DNA from: Chelydra serpentina
Lineage: Eukaryota; Chordata; Testudines; Chelydridae
DNA length: 64,000 nt
Direction: 5' to 3'
NCBI GenBank assembly: GCA_037349315.1
Contig: JBAIAC010000020.1
Span: forward strand, 434,001 to 498,000
In this document: positions 20,386 through 31,714 of the stretch, one piece after another
Layout of the letters: each line of letters starts with the position of its first letter
Numbering within the stretch: the first letter of the stretch is position 1
Translations under genes and position numbers: made by a program
The notes under the pieces: model-generated
What the model was told of the DNA's origin: nothing
Seen by the model: the letters and a program-made list of their open reading frames with translations, nothing else
Database searches by the model: none

Positions 20386-23123
20386 GTCAGTGCAAACAAG
20401 CCAGTTCTCACCCCCTTTCAACAGCAAAAAGGGTTTTGGTTTTTTTAATCCTTAACTTCTACTTCCTTCTGTTGCTGGAGCAGCACAAGGATCCCACCCT
20501 CATCACCATGTTGTTGTATTCTTGGGAGCAATCATTTTAGGAAGAAATCACTTGAGACACAGAGAGCTGTAAACCTTAAAAGCAGCCATTTATTGCCACA
20601 CACTGACCTAACCAAAAACCAGGCAAAACTGGTTAATAATCTAAATCAGTTGCCATAGCAACAAGAAGATTCTATTACCATGACAACCAAATACACCACA
20701 GTCAAGGTCATACCAGGATAACGTCAATGTATCCTGCACCTCTCCCACCTGCTCATTTCCCGTAAATGCTGGCCGAGGTTCCTCCCTTTCTCTTGTGATT
20801 TGGATAGACAGGCCAAGAGTTGATTAAATACCAGGGCTGGGCTCTGCCTTTCAATAAAAACAGCAACAGCCACAACCTCTGAGGCACAGAGAGAATCTGG
20901 AAACCACTAAGGGTACGTAACTCACAAGAAGGCGGCTGTTGATCTGCTACTGTCCCAGGTAAGTAGGTTCCCATTGCCCCTCAGCCATGCTTTCGAGTGA
21001 GTCCACAGCTGCTGTCTTTGTGTAGGCTTGGAAGGATGAGATTTTAATCAGGGAATGTCAACAAATGTCGATTTCACTGTGTGCACGCACAAACCGATGA
21101 TACAATATTTCCCTCAATAATAATCAACATTTACTGTTAGGCAGACTAAGAAAAATGCTGCTTGAGAAATAGTTGGAATTTGATTAGAGGCAATTTACTT
21201 TCTATATTTTCGTATCTGATGTTGACGATTTGTGTTATAGAGGCTACGGAACTTTAACTTGTTGAATCTCAGTCTCTACTGTTGTTAAATAATTATTGTC
21301 CGACACCTCCATAATTTCCTGCAACTGAAAATTTAAATAGATAAAAATAGGAAAAAATGCTTAAAAATGAACATCAATATTATCCATCGAAATTAAAGGA
21401 AGCCCACGAATTCTGCCAAGCCGATCTGTGTATTGTTGTGCTGAGTTTCTTTCTCTCTAGCTACGCAGTCACCACAGTAGCTAGGCTCTGTCCTACGGAG
21501 GTGCTGCTGGCGGTTCCATCATTACTGTTCCACTTAAAGCAGGGCTAAAATCCCCACTGCCACCACTGAAGTTAGGCTCCAAATGTGGCCCAGTAACAAC
21601 CCTGTAAGGGCAGCTTGAACGACTGATGTGAAGTCCCCAGTAACCTCTTCATGGGAAACATCAGAGTGCTCCTAGAGACCAACCCTGCCGCTCGCATTCC
21701 CTGGGGTTCTTATAACGTCCCGTTCTCTGTGCCCCTTTCCACCTGCACCGCCCCAGCCGCTCCCAGGAGCCTGGTAACCAGCCAAGCGCAGGGAGCAGTC
21801 TGTGTGTCTGAGCACGGGGACTGCCGTCCGTGGAGCAGCTTTTCCCAGATGGGCTGAACTCCTGGCCCCATTGCAACCAGAGGCAAAACTCACCGTGACT
21901 GCACTAGGCCAGGATTCCACCCCAGGGGGGTGATGTACTGGAGAGTATAAAATGGAGCTCCCTTTAGCACCCCCAGTTACCCCCAGCCAGACCTATCCTC
22001 ACATCCCCGGCCCTCCCCCTAACAGTGCCTGACCCATCCCCAGACATCCCCCTAACACCCACTCACCCCCTGACCCCCACATCCCCAGACCTCCCCCTAG
22101 CACCCACTCACCCTCTTTCTCCCACATTCCGAGACCTCCCCCTAGCACCCACTCACCCCCTGCCCCCCACTACCCCAGACCTCCCCCTAACACCCACTCA
22201 CCCCCTGCCCCCACATTAACCAGACCTCCCCCTAGCACCCACTCACCCCCTGCCCCCCACTACCCCAGACCTCCCCCTAACACCCACTCACCCCCTGCCC
22301 CCACATTCCCAGACCTCCCACTAGCACCCACTCATCCCCTGCCCCCCACATCCCCAGACCTCCCCCTAACACCCACTCACCCCCTGCCCCCACATTCCCA
22401 GACCTCCCCCTAACACCCACTCACCCCCTGCCCCCACATTCCCAGACCTCCCCCTAGCACCCACTCACCCCCTGCCCCCCACATCCCCAGACCTCCCCCT
22501 AACACCCACTCACCCCTTGCCCTCCACATCCCCAGGCCTCTCCCTAGGAGCACAGTGGGCTGGGGAGTGAGTTCAGAGGCCTAGTCAAGCTGAAATTGAA
22601 ACTGCAGGTAGTGGGCCGACTAGCTCTAGGGTTGCCACCTTTCTAATGGCTGCTAACCTGACTCCGGAGGCCCCACCCCTGCTCTGCCTCTTCCCCCAAG
22701 GCCCTGCCCCTGTCCCGCCTCTTCCCCTAAGGCCCCTCCTTGCTCCTCCTCTTCCCACCCAGATCAAAAAAACAGACATCAGGGCTCGTTAAGTGGCACC
22801 CGGACTCACAAGCCAAAACCAGGACTGTCCAGGTGAAAACCAGACTGGTGGCATCGCTAACCGGCTCATTGAGGAGAAAATCAAACCTGGGTTAACCGTG
22901 GGGAGTTGTTTGGGGCTGGAGTTCCTCAGTTATGTTTTGGAAGCCTGCCAGAACGTGAGGCTTTGCCAGGCCATCTGAAGGTCTCTGAGCCACCCTCTCC
23001 CAAGGGCTGCAGGAACTGCTCGCGTCGCGACAGGGAGGTTTAGCAGATGTCGCGTACAGCCCCGGGTTACCTCCACTGTAGTAGCACAAGGAGTTCCCCA
23101 TGTGTGTTTTTAGCAGCAGTGAG
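20386..23123. repeat. Direct duplication, copy 1 (partner 25500-28283)
   Basis: It matches 25500-28283 at an offset of 5114 bp before the minisatellite and 5160 bp after it. Identity outside the LTR is about 98% by eye. It contains the Gypsy 5' LTR (20512-20700), AT-rich unique sequence and the 44-bp minisatellite. No gene is recognised in it. Confidence 0.9.
22028..22545. repeat. 44-bp minisatellite, copy 1
   Basis: About 11-12 tandem units of a C-rich 44-mer containing ACACCCACTCACCCCCTGCC and CCAGACCTCCCCCTA. Confidence 0.9.
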
Positions 23124-24140
23124 ATATCTATAGATATCAAAATATCTATTTTGATAGCCTCTCTAATCTCCCTTAGCATTTCATCCTCACTATCACTGTC
23201 CTGGTCAGGTGGTCGATAATAGATCCCTACTGTTATATTCTTAGTAGAGCATGGAATTACTATCCATAGAGATTCTATCGAACATGTGGATTAATTAAAG
23301 ATTTTTACTTCATTTGATTCTACATTTTCTTTCACATATAGTGCCACTCCCACCCGCCCCCCGGACGACCTCTTCTGTCCTTCCAATATATTTTGTACCC
23401 CGGAATGATTGTGTCCCATTGATGTCCTCACTCCACCATGTTTCTGTGATGCCTATTATGTCAATATCCTCCTTTAACACGAGGGACTCTCGTTCACCCA
23501 TCTTATTATTTACTCTTCTAGCATTTGTGCACAAGCACTTTAAAAACTTGTCACTGTTTATTTGTCTGCCCCTTTCTGATGTGTCAGATTTTTGTGTGTG
23601 TGAATGTTTCTCGTCTAATCTGGCCCCTACTTTATCCTCTTCCATACTCTCCTCCTGACTAAAACCTAGAGAATCTCTATCAATAGACTCTCCTCTAAGA
23701 AAAGTCTCTGTACGATCCACGTGCCCCTCTGCAGCAATCAGCTTTCCCCCATCTCTTAGTTTAAAAACTGCTCCGAAACCTTTTTAATGCCAGCAGTCTG
23801 GTTCCACTTTGGTTTAGGTGGAGCCCATCCTTCTTGTATAGGCTCCCCCTATCTCAAAAGTTTGCCCAGTTCCTAATAAATCTAAACCCCTCCTATCTAC
23901 ACCATCGTCTCATCCATGCATTGAAACTCTGAAGCTCTGCCTGCCTACCTGGCCCTGTGCATGGAACTGGAAGTATTTCTGAGAATGCCACCATAGAGGT
24001 CCTGGATTTCAGTCTCTTTCCTAGCAGCCTAAATTTGGCATCCAGGACGTCTCACCTACCCTTCCCTATGTCATTGGTACCTACATGAACCATGACCACC
24101 ATCTCCTCCCCAGCACTACTACATGGGCTATCAGTAATTG
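23124..24140 (-). mobile_element. CR1 LINE 5' fragment (ORF1 end and endonuclease start)
   Basis: On the minus strand the frame 23720-23310 contains CLCTNARRVNNKMGERESL and EDIDIIGITETWW, the start of the CR1 apurinic-type endonuclease. Degraded ORF1 esterase sequence lies at 23800-24090. It fills the junction between the first duplication copy and the Gypsy fragment. Confidence 0.8.
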
Positions 24141-24250
24141 GTATTAGGACTCCACTTCTGCTTCAACTTTCGGCCTGATAGCCTATGGCACAGTTCTGGC
24201 TTTCAGATATTTTGGTTGACTGTTCAGTGTCACCATGATTCCCTTCATAC

Positions 24251-24769
24251 TTACCGAATCGTCTCCAAAAACAGCAGCTGTTTCCTTAGTTGTTTCCTTA
24301 GTATAGCAGTCAGACCGGTTTCTTCTTTAATCAATCGGTGCACTTTTGCCCAGTTCAGCTGAATCTTCCTAAGCCAAGACCGACTTATTAAGGCTGGGTA
24401 ATTACCTCTCACCACAAACAGTGGCAATTTAGCAACCTGTCCATTGAGCTCCACCTTAACAACTGTAGTGCTCAAAATGGGCACAGCTTCTCCCGTATAC
24501 GTCTTCAGAACAGTTTTTGTTGCCTTAAGCGGAAGATGCTGTAGCTTTTCTTTATACACAGTCTCAGATACCAGCGAGATGGCTGCACCGGTGTCCAGTT
24601 CCATGTGTATAGGTTTGCCATCCAACAACGGGGTTACCCAGTATTCATGTGAGCCCACTGCCAAAGACAAAACATGCAGTGGCACTTCTTCTTGTGATGA
24701 GGTGTCTCCTTGGTCATCCTGGGTCTGCTCTAGGGTATACAGATTTCCCTTTTTGATTGGCCAGACCAC
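24251..24769 (-). pseudogene. Ty3/Gypsy aspartic protease region
   Basis: The frame has MELDTGAAISLVSETVY, with the DTG catalytic triad, and AKLPLFVVRGNYPALISRSW, the C-terminal protease segment. It then runs on as NWAKVHRLIKEE towards reverse transcriptase but is truncated. A frameshift separates it from gag. The protease part itself looks intact. Confidence 0.8.
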
Positions 24770-24875
24770 AGGCCTCTTTTTCTTTTGTTTACAGGCACAC
24801 TCAATACGTCCCTTTTTGCCACAGTATCAACACACCAGGTCCTTACACCAGCATTCTGATGCATGGTGACCCGGC

Positions 24876-25514
24876 TTACCACAGCAGTAACATTCCTGAC
24901 TCTTCACAGTTTTGTGGGGACACCTTATGCACCCTAGGGGATGCTCTGATGTATTGCGCCTCCTTTGTAGACAGTTCCATGGAGACTGCAATATCATCAG
25001 CCTTCTGTAAGGTAAGCTGAGCCTCTGTCAACAGGCGCTGCCGTATAGCTTCACTGTGCAGGCCACACACTAACCTGTCACGTAGGGCGTCATTTAACAT
25101 CTCCTTAAATTCACAGTGTTCTGCAAGCTGTTTCAAAGTTGCTACAAAGTATACAACGGATTCATCTTCTTTTTGGTCTCTTTTGTGGAACCTATATCTT
25201 TCAGCAATTACCAATGGTTTTGAAGAAAAATGGGACCTCAGGATTTCCACAATGTCACTGTAAGATTTGGTCTCAGGATTAACAGGGTATAGTAAGCTGC
25301 GTAGCAGGGAGTAGGTCTTAGCCCCTACAACACTTAAGAATATTGGCACCTTCTTTTCTTCTGTAATGTCATTTGCAATAACAAAAAGCTCAAAACGCTT
25401 AGTATACACATGCCATTGCACTATATTCTCCTCAAAAGGTTCCAGGGGCCCCGTGAGTGTAGCCATGATTTTAGTTTCAGGTTGCACAGTCTGTGGAAAC
25501 AAGCCAGTTCTCAT
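24876..25514 (-). pseudogene. Ty3/Gypsy gag (capsid), frame broken at the zinc knuckle
   Basis: The 212-codon frame has MATLTGPLEPFEENIVQWHV at about residue 17, ESVVYFVATLKQLAEHCEF and DALRDRLVCGLHSEAIRQRL, typical of a Gypsy capsid. It leaves frame near 24890, where another frame reads CYCCGKPGHHASEC, a perfect CX2CX4HX4C knuckle, followed by a second imperfect one. Confidence 0.8.
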
Positions 25515-26465
25515 CCCCTTCCAACAGCAAAAAGGTGTTGTTGTTTTTTAACCTTGACTTCTACTTCCTTCTGTTGCTGGGGCAGCACAGGGATCCCACC
25601 CTCATCGCCAGGTTGTTATATCCTTGGGGGCAACAGTTTTAGGAAGAAATCGCTTGAGACACAGAGAGCTGTAAACCTTAAAAGCAGTCATTTATTGCCA
25701 CACACTGAACTAACCAAAAATCAGCCAAAACTGGATGGGCTATCCCCATATAACCTAACTCAGTTGCCATAGCAACAAGAAGATTCTATTACCATGACAA
25801 CCAAATACACCACAGTCAAGGTCATACCAGGATAACGTCAATGTATCCTGCACCTCTCCCACCTGCTCATTTCCCGTAAATGCTGGCCGAGGTTCCGCCC
25901 TTTCTCTTGTGATTTGGATAGACAGGCCAAGTGTTGATTAAATACCAGGGCTGGGCTCTGCCTTCCAATAAAAACAGCAACAGCCACAACCTCTGAGGCA
26001 CAGAGAGAATCTGGAAACCACTAAGGGTACGTAACTCACAAGAAGGCGGCTGTTGATCTGCTGAAGTCCCAGGTAAGTCAGCTCCCATTGCCCCTCAGCC
26101 ATGCTTTCGAGTGAGTCCACAGCTGCTGTCTTTGTGTAGGCTTGGAAGGATGAGATTTTAATCAGGGAATGTCAACAAATGTCGATTTCACTGTGTGCAC
26201 ACACAAACCGATGAAACAATATTTCCCTCAATAATAATCAACATTTACTGTTAGGCAGACTAAGAAAAATGCTGCTTGAGAAATAGTTGGAATTTGATTA
26301 GAGGCAATTTACTTTCTATATTTTCGTATCTGATGTTGACGATTTGTGTTATAGAGGCTACGGAACTTTAACTTGTTGAATCTCAGTCTCTACTGTTGTT
26401 AAATAATTATTGTCCGACACCTCCATAATTTCCTGCCACTGAAAATTTAAATAGATAAAAATAGG

Positions 26466-26496
<31 letters not shown>

Positions 26497-28283
26497 TCCA
26501 TCGAAATTAAAGGAAGCCCACGAATTCTGCCAAGCCGATCTGTGTATTGTTGTGCTGAGTTTCTTTCTCTCTAGCTACGCAGTCACCACAGTAGCTAGGC
26601 TCCGTCCTACGGAGGTGCTGCTAGCGGTTCCATCATTACTCCTCCACTTAAAGCAGGGCTAAAATCCCCACTGCCACCACTGAAGTTAGGCTCCAAATGT
26701 AGCCCAGTAACAACCCTGTAAGGGCAGCTTGAATGGCTGATGTGAAGTCCCCAGTAACCTCTTCATGGGAAACATCAGAGTGCTCCTAGAGACCAACCCT
26801 GCCGCTCGCATTCCCTGGGGTTCTTATAACGTCCCGTTCTCTGTGCCCCTTTCCACCTGCACCGCCCCAGCCGCTCCCAGGAGCCTGGTAACCAGCCAAG
26901 CGCAGGGAGCAGTCTGTGTGTCTGAGCACGGGGACTGTCGTCCGTGGAACAGCTTTTCCCAGATGGGCTGAACTCCTGGCCCCATTGCAACCAGAGGCAA
27001 AACTCACCGTGACTGCACTAGGCCAGGATTCCACCCCAGGGGGGTGATGTACTGGAGAGTATAAAATGGGGCTCCCTTTAGCACCCCCAGTTACCCCCAG
27101 CCAGACCTATCCTCACATCCCCGGCCCTCCCCCTAACAGTGCCTGACCCATCCCCAGACATCCCCCTAACACCCACTCACCCCCTTTCCCCCACATTCCC
27201 AGACCTCCCCCTAGCACCCACTCACCCTCTTCCTCCCACATTCTGAGACCTCCCCCTAGCACCCACTCACCCCCTGCCCCCCACTACCCCAGACCTCCCC
27301 CTAACACCCACTCACCCCCTGCCCCCACATTCCCAGACCTCCCCCTAGCACCCACTCACCCTCTTTCTCCCACATTCCGAGACCTCCCCCTAGCACCCAC
27401 TCACCCCCTGCCCCCCACTACCCCAGACCTCCCCCTAGCACCCACTCACCCTCTTCCTCCCACATTCCCAGACCTCCCCCTAGCACCCACTCACCCCCTG
27501 CCCCCACATTCCCAGACCTCCCACTAGCACCCACTCACCCCCTGCCCCCCACATCCCCAGACCTCCCCCTAACACCCACTCACCCCCTGCCCCCCACATT
27601 CCCAGACCTCCCCCTAGCACCCACTCACCCCCTGCCCTCACATTCCTAGACCTCCCCCTAACACCCACTCACCCCCTGCCCTCCACATCCCCAGGCCTCT
27701 CCCTAGGAGCACAGTGGACTGGGGAGTGAGTTCAGAGGCCTAGTCAAGCTGAAATTGAAACTGCAGGTAGTGGGCCGACTAGCTCTAGGGTTGCCACCTT
27801 TCTAATGGCTGCTAACCTGACTCCTGAGGCCCCACCCCTGCTCTGCCTCTTCCCCCAAGGCCCTGCCCCTGCCCCGCCTCTTCCCCTAAGGCCCCACCCT
27901 TGGTCCTCCTCTTCCCACCCAGATCAAAAAAACAGACATCAGGGCTCGTTAAGTGGCACCCGGACACACAAGCCAAAACCAGGACTGTCTGGGTGAAAAC
28001 CAGACGGGTGGCATCGCTAACCGGCTCATTCAGGAGAAAATCAAACCTGGGTTAGCGGTGGGGAGTTGTTTGGGGCTGGAGTTCCTCAGTTATGTTTTGG
28101 AAGCCTGCCAGAACGTGAGGCTTTGCCAGGCCATCTGAAGGTCTCTGAGCCACCCTCTCCCAAGGGCTGCAGGAACTGCTCACGTCGCGACAGGGAGGTT
28201 TAGCAGATGTCGCGTACAGCCCCGGGTTACCTCCACTGTAGTAGCACAAGGAGATCCCCATGTGTGTTTTTAGCAGCAGTGAG
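25500..28283. repeat. Direct duplication, copy 2 (partner 20386-23123)
   Basis: See copy 1. The right breakpoint is at GCAGTGAG (28276-28283), after which the two copies differ completely. Its minisatellite (27142-27695) is about one 44-bp unit longer, which explains the 46-bp change of offset. Confidence 0.9.
27142..27695. repeat. 44-bp minisatellite, copy 2
   Basis: About 12-13 units of the 44-mer seen at 22028-22545, with the variant units in a different order. Confidence 0.9.
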
Positions 28284-29598
28284 GTGTTGTGCACAGACCC
28301 AGCAGCGTGTCTATTAAGAGCTTTTTTGGGGCGGGGGTGTCATTCTCCTTCGGCTTGCAAGGGAATCCAAATAACCTTTTTTATTGTCTTCAAAATTAAA
28401 CAGATTTATAGAGAGGCTCCTAGGGCTGGTCAGAAAATGGATTTTACATCCTAAGAAAAAAATGTTGAGATTTCAAAACAAAACAAAAAAACCCTTTTCC
28501 TGAATTGGGGCGACATTTTTAATTTTTTTGCTAAACGAAATTCCGAAAATAACATTCAGAATTTGGGTCAAATTCAAAACATTTCATTTCAGGTGTTTTT
28601 TAACTTTTTAAATATAAAATGAAATAGATTTAGAAAGGAAAAGTCATTTTACAAGGCAAAATCAAAAGAGTTAATTATGAAAATGTTGAAACGGGGTGTT
28701 TTGCATTTTTTTCCCCAAAATGAAATGTAATCAAAATCTAAATGAGTTTGTACAAAATGTTCATTTTGTCAAAATGGCACTTTCTGAGAGAACACTGGTT
28801 TGACATAAACTTCCCAGCCAGCTGTAGGTGTTTCAGCATTCTGCGTGGATGACACATATGACACTGATCAATCTAAATTAAACGGAGTGCCCTCATGAGA
28901 CAGGGATTGTGCATTTTGCACTATCCTCCACATTTGTAGTGTCTGCCCCAATTAGTTGCAGATTCCACTGCTTGTGATCTTGAACCAACAGTCGTTTGCA
29001 TTGTGAGACTGTTTGCTACAAGGAAAGCACAGTCTTTGAGTGTTCGCCATGTTGTGCTTTCTTCTTAAGCCCCTGGTTTATTTGTTGTACATGATGCTGT
29101 TGCCGCTTCCTGGCATCTTTAGTAGCTGCGTTCATTGATGCATCAATTTCCAGTGCACATTTTAGGGTCAAATCAGCCTCAGACAATAATCATTCATGGG
29201 TTGCTTCATTTTCCATGCTGCACCCCGGTCTCTTAGGGTTGCCACGATCCAGGATTGTTCTGGTGTCGCCAGGAGTTAAAGAGTAATAATTAATTAAAGA
29301 TTATGTCATGTGATCAAAGCTCTAGTCAAAATTGGCAACCTTACAGCCTCTTAATGCATCACTTAAACCTTCTCCACACTCGCAATGCTCTGTTAATTCC
29401 TTCGTCCAGCTACAAATTCAGGAATAATTTCATTTTCTTTATGACTCCATGTATAAAAGCGGAAATTCTCTGCAACTCCCAGTGGCTTTGGGGAGAGGTG
29501 ACATGACAGAATTTCGATGAACATTTTGTCTGCTGGTTCAATGCGGGGCTGTCGTGCTCCACAGCAGGTTCAAGGTTTCAACACCTGTTTCACTCAGT
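28284..29598. other. AT-rich sequence without recognised genes
   Basis: It contains many AAAATG/TTTTG words and loose inverted similarity around 28420-28800, consistent with an old DNA element. No frame or RNA gene is seen. Confidence 0.4.
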
Positions 29599-29606
29599 AT
29601 AACAAC

Positions 29607-29836
29607 CAGGGCCGGCGCTTCCACTAGGTGACCCTCGGCGGTCACCTAGGGCGGCAGGATTTGGGGGGCGGCATTTCGGCGGCGACTCGTTTCCCGGCGG
29701 CGATTCAGCAGCAAGAAAAGCAGCTGCCGAAACGCCGCCGAGAACGCAGCTTCAGAGGAGCTGCCGCTGAAGCACCGCCGATTAAGGCGGACGAGCGCTG
29801 CCACCTAAGGTGGCAAAAACCCTGGCGCCGCTATTG
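29607..29836. mobile_element. hAT-type MITE (CAGGGCCGG family), 230 bp
   Basis: The left end is CAGGGCCGGCGC; the right end GCGCCGCTATTG has decayed. ATAACAAC flanks both sides (29599-29606 and 29837-29844), a perfect 8-bp duplication. Its interior, CTAGGTGACCCTCGGCGGTC, matches the element at 19650. Confidence 0.85.
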
Positions 29837-29844
29837 ATAACAAC

Positions 29845-30576
29845 CACCATGTTCTCATCACTGATCCCATGAGCCATTCTACACACTTCCAGCATCTCTA
29901 GTTAGGTGGGCCTGGCCTCTGCTGAGCTTGGAAATGAGCTCATTTTCCCCATACAGCCTTGTTTTTCCCTAGCTCAGCAGGTCCGTAAGAGTCCAAGGAC
30001 TGCAGGCTGCAGTTTCACGCCCATAGGCGTAGGTACTTGCCCTGTGTTCCTGGATTAGGATCCCATCCCCATCATCAATTCTTGTATCTTTTGCTCTTTA
30101 GTGCAAGGGAACGACACAGGCCTGGTGGGTCCCAAGTAACTGGGTTTACTAATTATATGCAACAGGCCAAGCCTGTCACATAGACCCTGCTGCTCCGGTT
30201 GGGTTCCAGAACACGGAACACAGTGAATGCTCCGGCAGTGATAACCCTATTCCTGTACAGTACAGCTAGCCTATTAAACCCATTTGCTAATATGCTTCAC
30301 CGGAACAAGTTTCCCCCCTTGTGAAAGCTGAGGACCTCTGACTCTTTGCTAGATTCCTGGCCAAACAGGGCTCTCCACAGCAGGAACAGATGGGAGCAGG
30401 ATACTGGGTGGAGATGTCATTGCACGGGGCTGTCCTGTACCTCTCATGAGCACACATGGTATGTGGGCATTTATTACTCTCTGCCGCTCAGACGTGCTTT
30501 GCGAGAGGCTCAGCCAGTGCTCACTGACGATCTGCTCGACACATTTTTTCTCTCAGAGCTGCTGCAATCTTCCGAG
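29845..30576 (+). promoter_or_regulatory. 5' flank of actinoporin-like gene 2
   Basis: It is unique-looking sequence with no repeat I recognise. A pyrimidine tract TTTTTTCTCTCAG at about 30544-30556, just before the start codon, could be an acceptor for a non-coding 5' exon. I see no convincing TATA box. Confidence 0.3.
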
Positions 30577-30683
30577 ATGGAAAGGGGCAAAGACATCGAA
30601 GAGATTTTTAGAGGTGTGACGCATTCCAGATGTGTGGGAGTCGAGATAACCAACAAAACTACAGTGTGCCTCCGCTCCCCAAG
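30577..30683 (+). CDS. Actinoporin-like protein, gene 2, first coding exon
   Basis: The start is ATGG with G at -3, a fair Kozak context, and it lies at the same place as in gene 3. The exon encodes 35 codons plus two bases: MERGKDIEEIFRGV, a short N-terminal helix, then HSRCVGVEITNKTTVCL, the first beta-strand. The same stretch in gene 3 differs at about a third of residues. There is no signal peptide, so the product would be cytosolic unless released by another route. The donor is AG then GTTTGG at 30684. The exon length (107 nt) and phase (2) equal those of gene 3. An in-frame upstream Met at 30346 has no counterpart in gene 3 and I reject it. Confidence 0.85.
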
Positions 30684-31714
30684 GTTTGGAGTTTGTCCAT
30701 TACACCTGTTTCTAACGGGCTCTTTCAGATGCTTTCAGTATAAATGAAGAGAGAAGTGAGTTCCCTTCTCTGCCTGCTGCATTGGGGACCCGCTCTCATG
30801 ACTGCAGCCCTCCCGCACCCCCACCTCCCTCCTGTGCTTTCATTTCAACCTCATTTTCATGGGCGTGTTCTACCAAATGCTGAATACTGAGTTTCAGCTG
30901 GGAACCTCTTTGGGCCCACACATTGGCGGGACAGCTCTGTTAGCAGGACCCTCAGTGCCTTTCACTCGCCCAGTGCAGAGTAAATGAGAGCAAGCGCTGG
31001 GGTGCCCCGAATGCTGAAGAGAAAAGCTCTCTCCAGTCCAAGTGTCTCTAGATTCTTCCAAGCAGTCAGGCAACGAGGAGGCTGGGGGACAGGTGTGGTG
31101 GCCTGGTGGCCAGGTGAGGCTATGCTAACTGTGAGGGGAGGCAGAGCTAAATCAAGATCAAGGGGATCATTTTATATTTTTAGAGCCTTATAAGGGAAAA
31201 CCCCAAAATTGTACCAGGAGCATAAACAATACAGAACATTACCAAAGACTTCCTATTTATAATAATAGGTCACCAACTCACTAACCTTTGTGAGCTTGTC
31301 CATGCTGTGCAGTTAGTACCAAATGCATTGTTATTAACAAGAACAAAAGAGATTACTTAATAATATACTGTGTCACTCCAGAGAAGAATCAGCTTTTCCT
31401 CTCGTTGCTGTAAATCCAGCTCCACGCTTGCTGTCCTGTTCTTTGCTTCTCTTTGGCTCAAAGTGCTCCCTAGATTCGATGTTCCTGGGCTGTACCACTT
31501 CTCACCGAGTTAATCCACAAACTAGTTTATTCCTCGCCTAGTGGAACCTCACCTGTCCCGTAGGCCCCTTTGAGCTGTATTCTGTCAATAGATGTTCAGA
31601 CAGTCATTCTCTCTGTTCATGTACTTTAGGGCCGTGGCACTCAGCCATTCCAGACTACTGTACCCAGTTCAGGAGTCTGATTTGTCTTGTGCCAAGTTCC
31701 ACCTCACTTAAAAA

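Larger units (their letters stand above)
16199..20700 (-). mobile_element. Second Ty3/Gypsy family, copy 1, rearranged
   Basis: On the minus strand the layout is a 5' LTR (20700-20512), the start of gag fused to RNase H (19625-19218), integrase (19160-17988), a CR1 insertion (17763-16452), a polypurine tract and a 3' LTR (16399-16199). Protease, reverse transcriptase and most of gag are deleted. A hAT MITE lies at 19650-20356. Integrase follows RNase H, the standard Ty3/Gypsy order, unlike the element at 7-10 kb. Flanks GTCAG (16194-16198) and GTCAA (20701-20705) are a near-match duplication. Confidence 0.8.
24160..25814 (-). mobile_element. Second Ty3/Gypsy family, copy 2: LTR, gag and protease
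   Basis: On the minus strand: LTR (25814-25614), a leader with a possible primer-binding site starting TGGCGATGAGGG just inside the LTR, gag (25514-24876) and protease (24769-24251), then truncation near 24160 against CR1. It keeps what copy 1 has lost (gag, protease) and lacks what copy 1 keeps (integrase). The sequence beyond its LTR is the same as beyond the copy 1 LTR. Confidence 0.8.

Noticed and set aside
19636..20427. Minus-strand 263-codon frame
   Set aside because: It lies almost wholly in the GC-rich hAT element 19650-20356; the opposite strand is also open in two frames and the residues are low-complexity Ala/Pro/Gly/Arg.
22028..22545. Possible CRISPR-like array
   Set aside because: The units abut directly with no unique spacers; it is a minisatellite. 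The same applies to 27142-27695, 41784-41980 and 60879-61445.
30346..30576. Longer N-terminus for actinoporin-like gene 2
   Set aside because: The frame is open upstream to 30346, but gene 3 has nothing similar, and homology begins exactly at the ATG at 30577.
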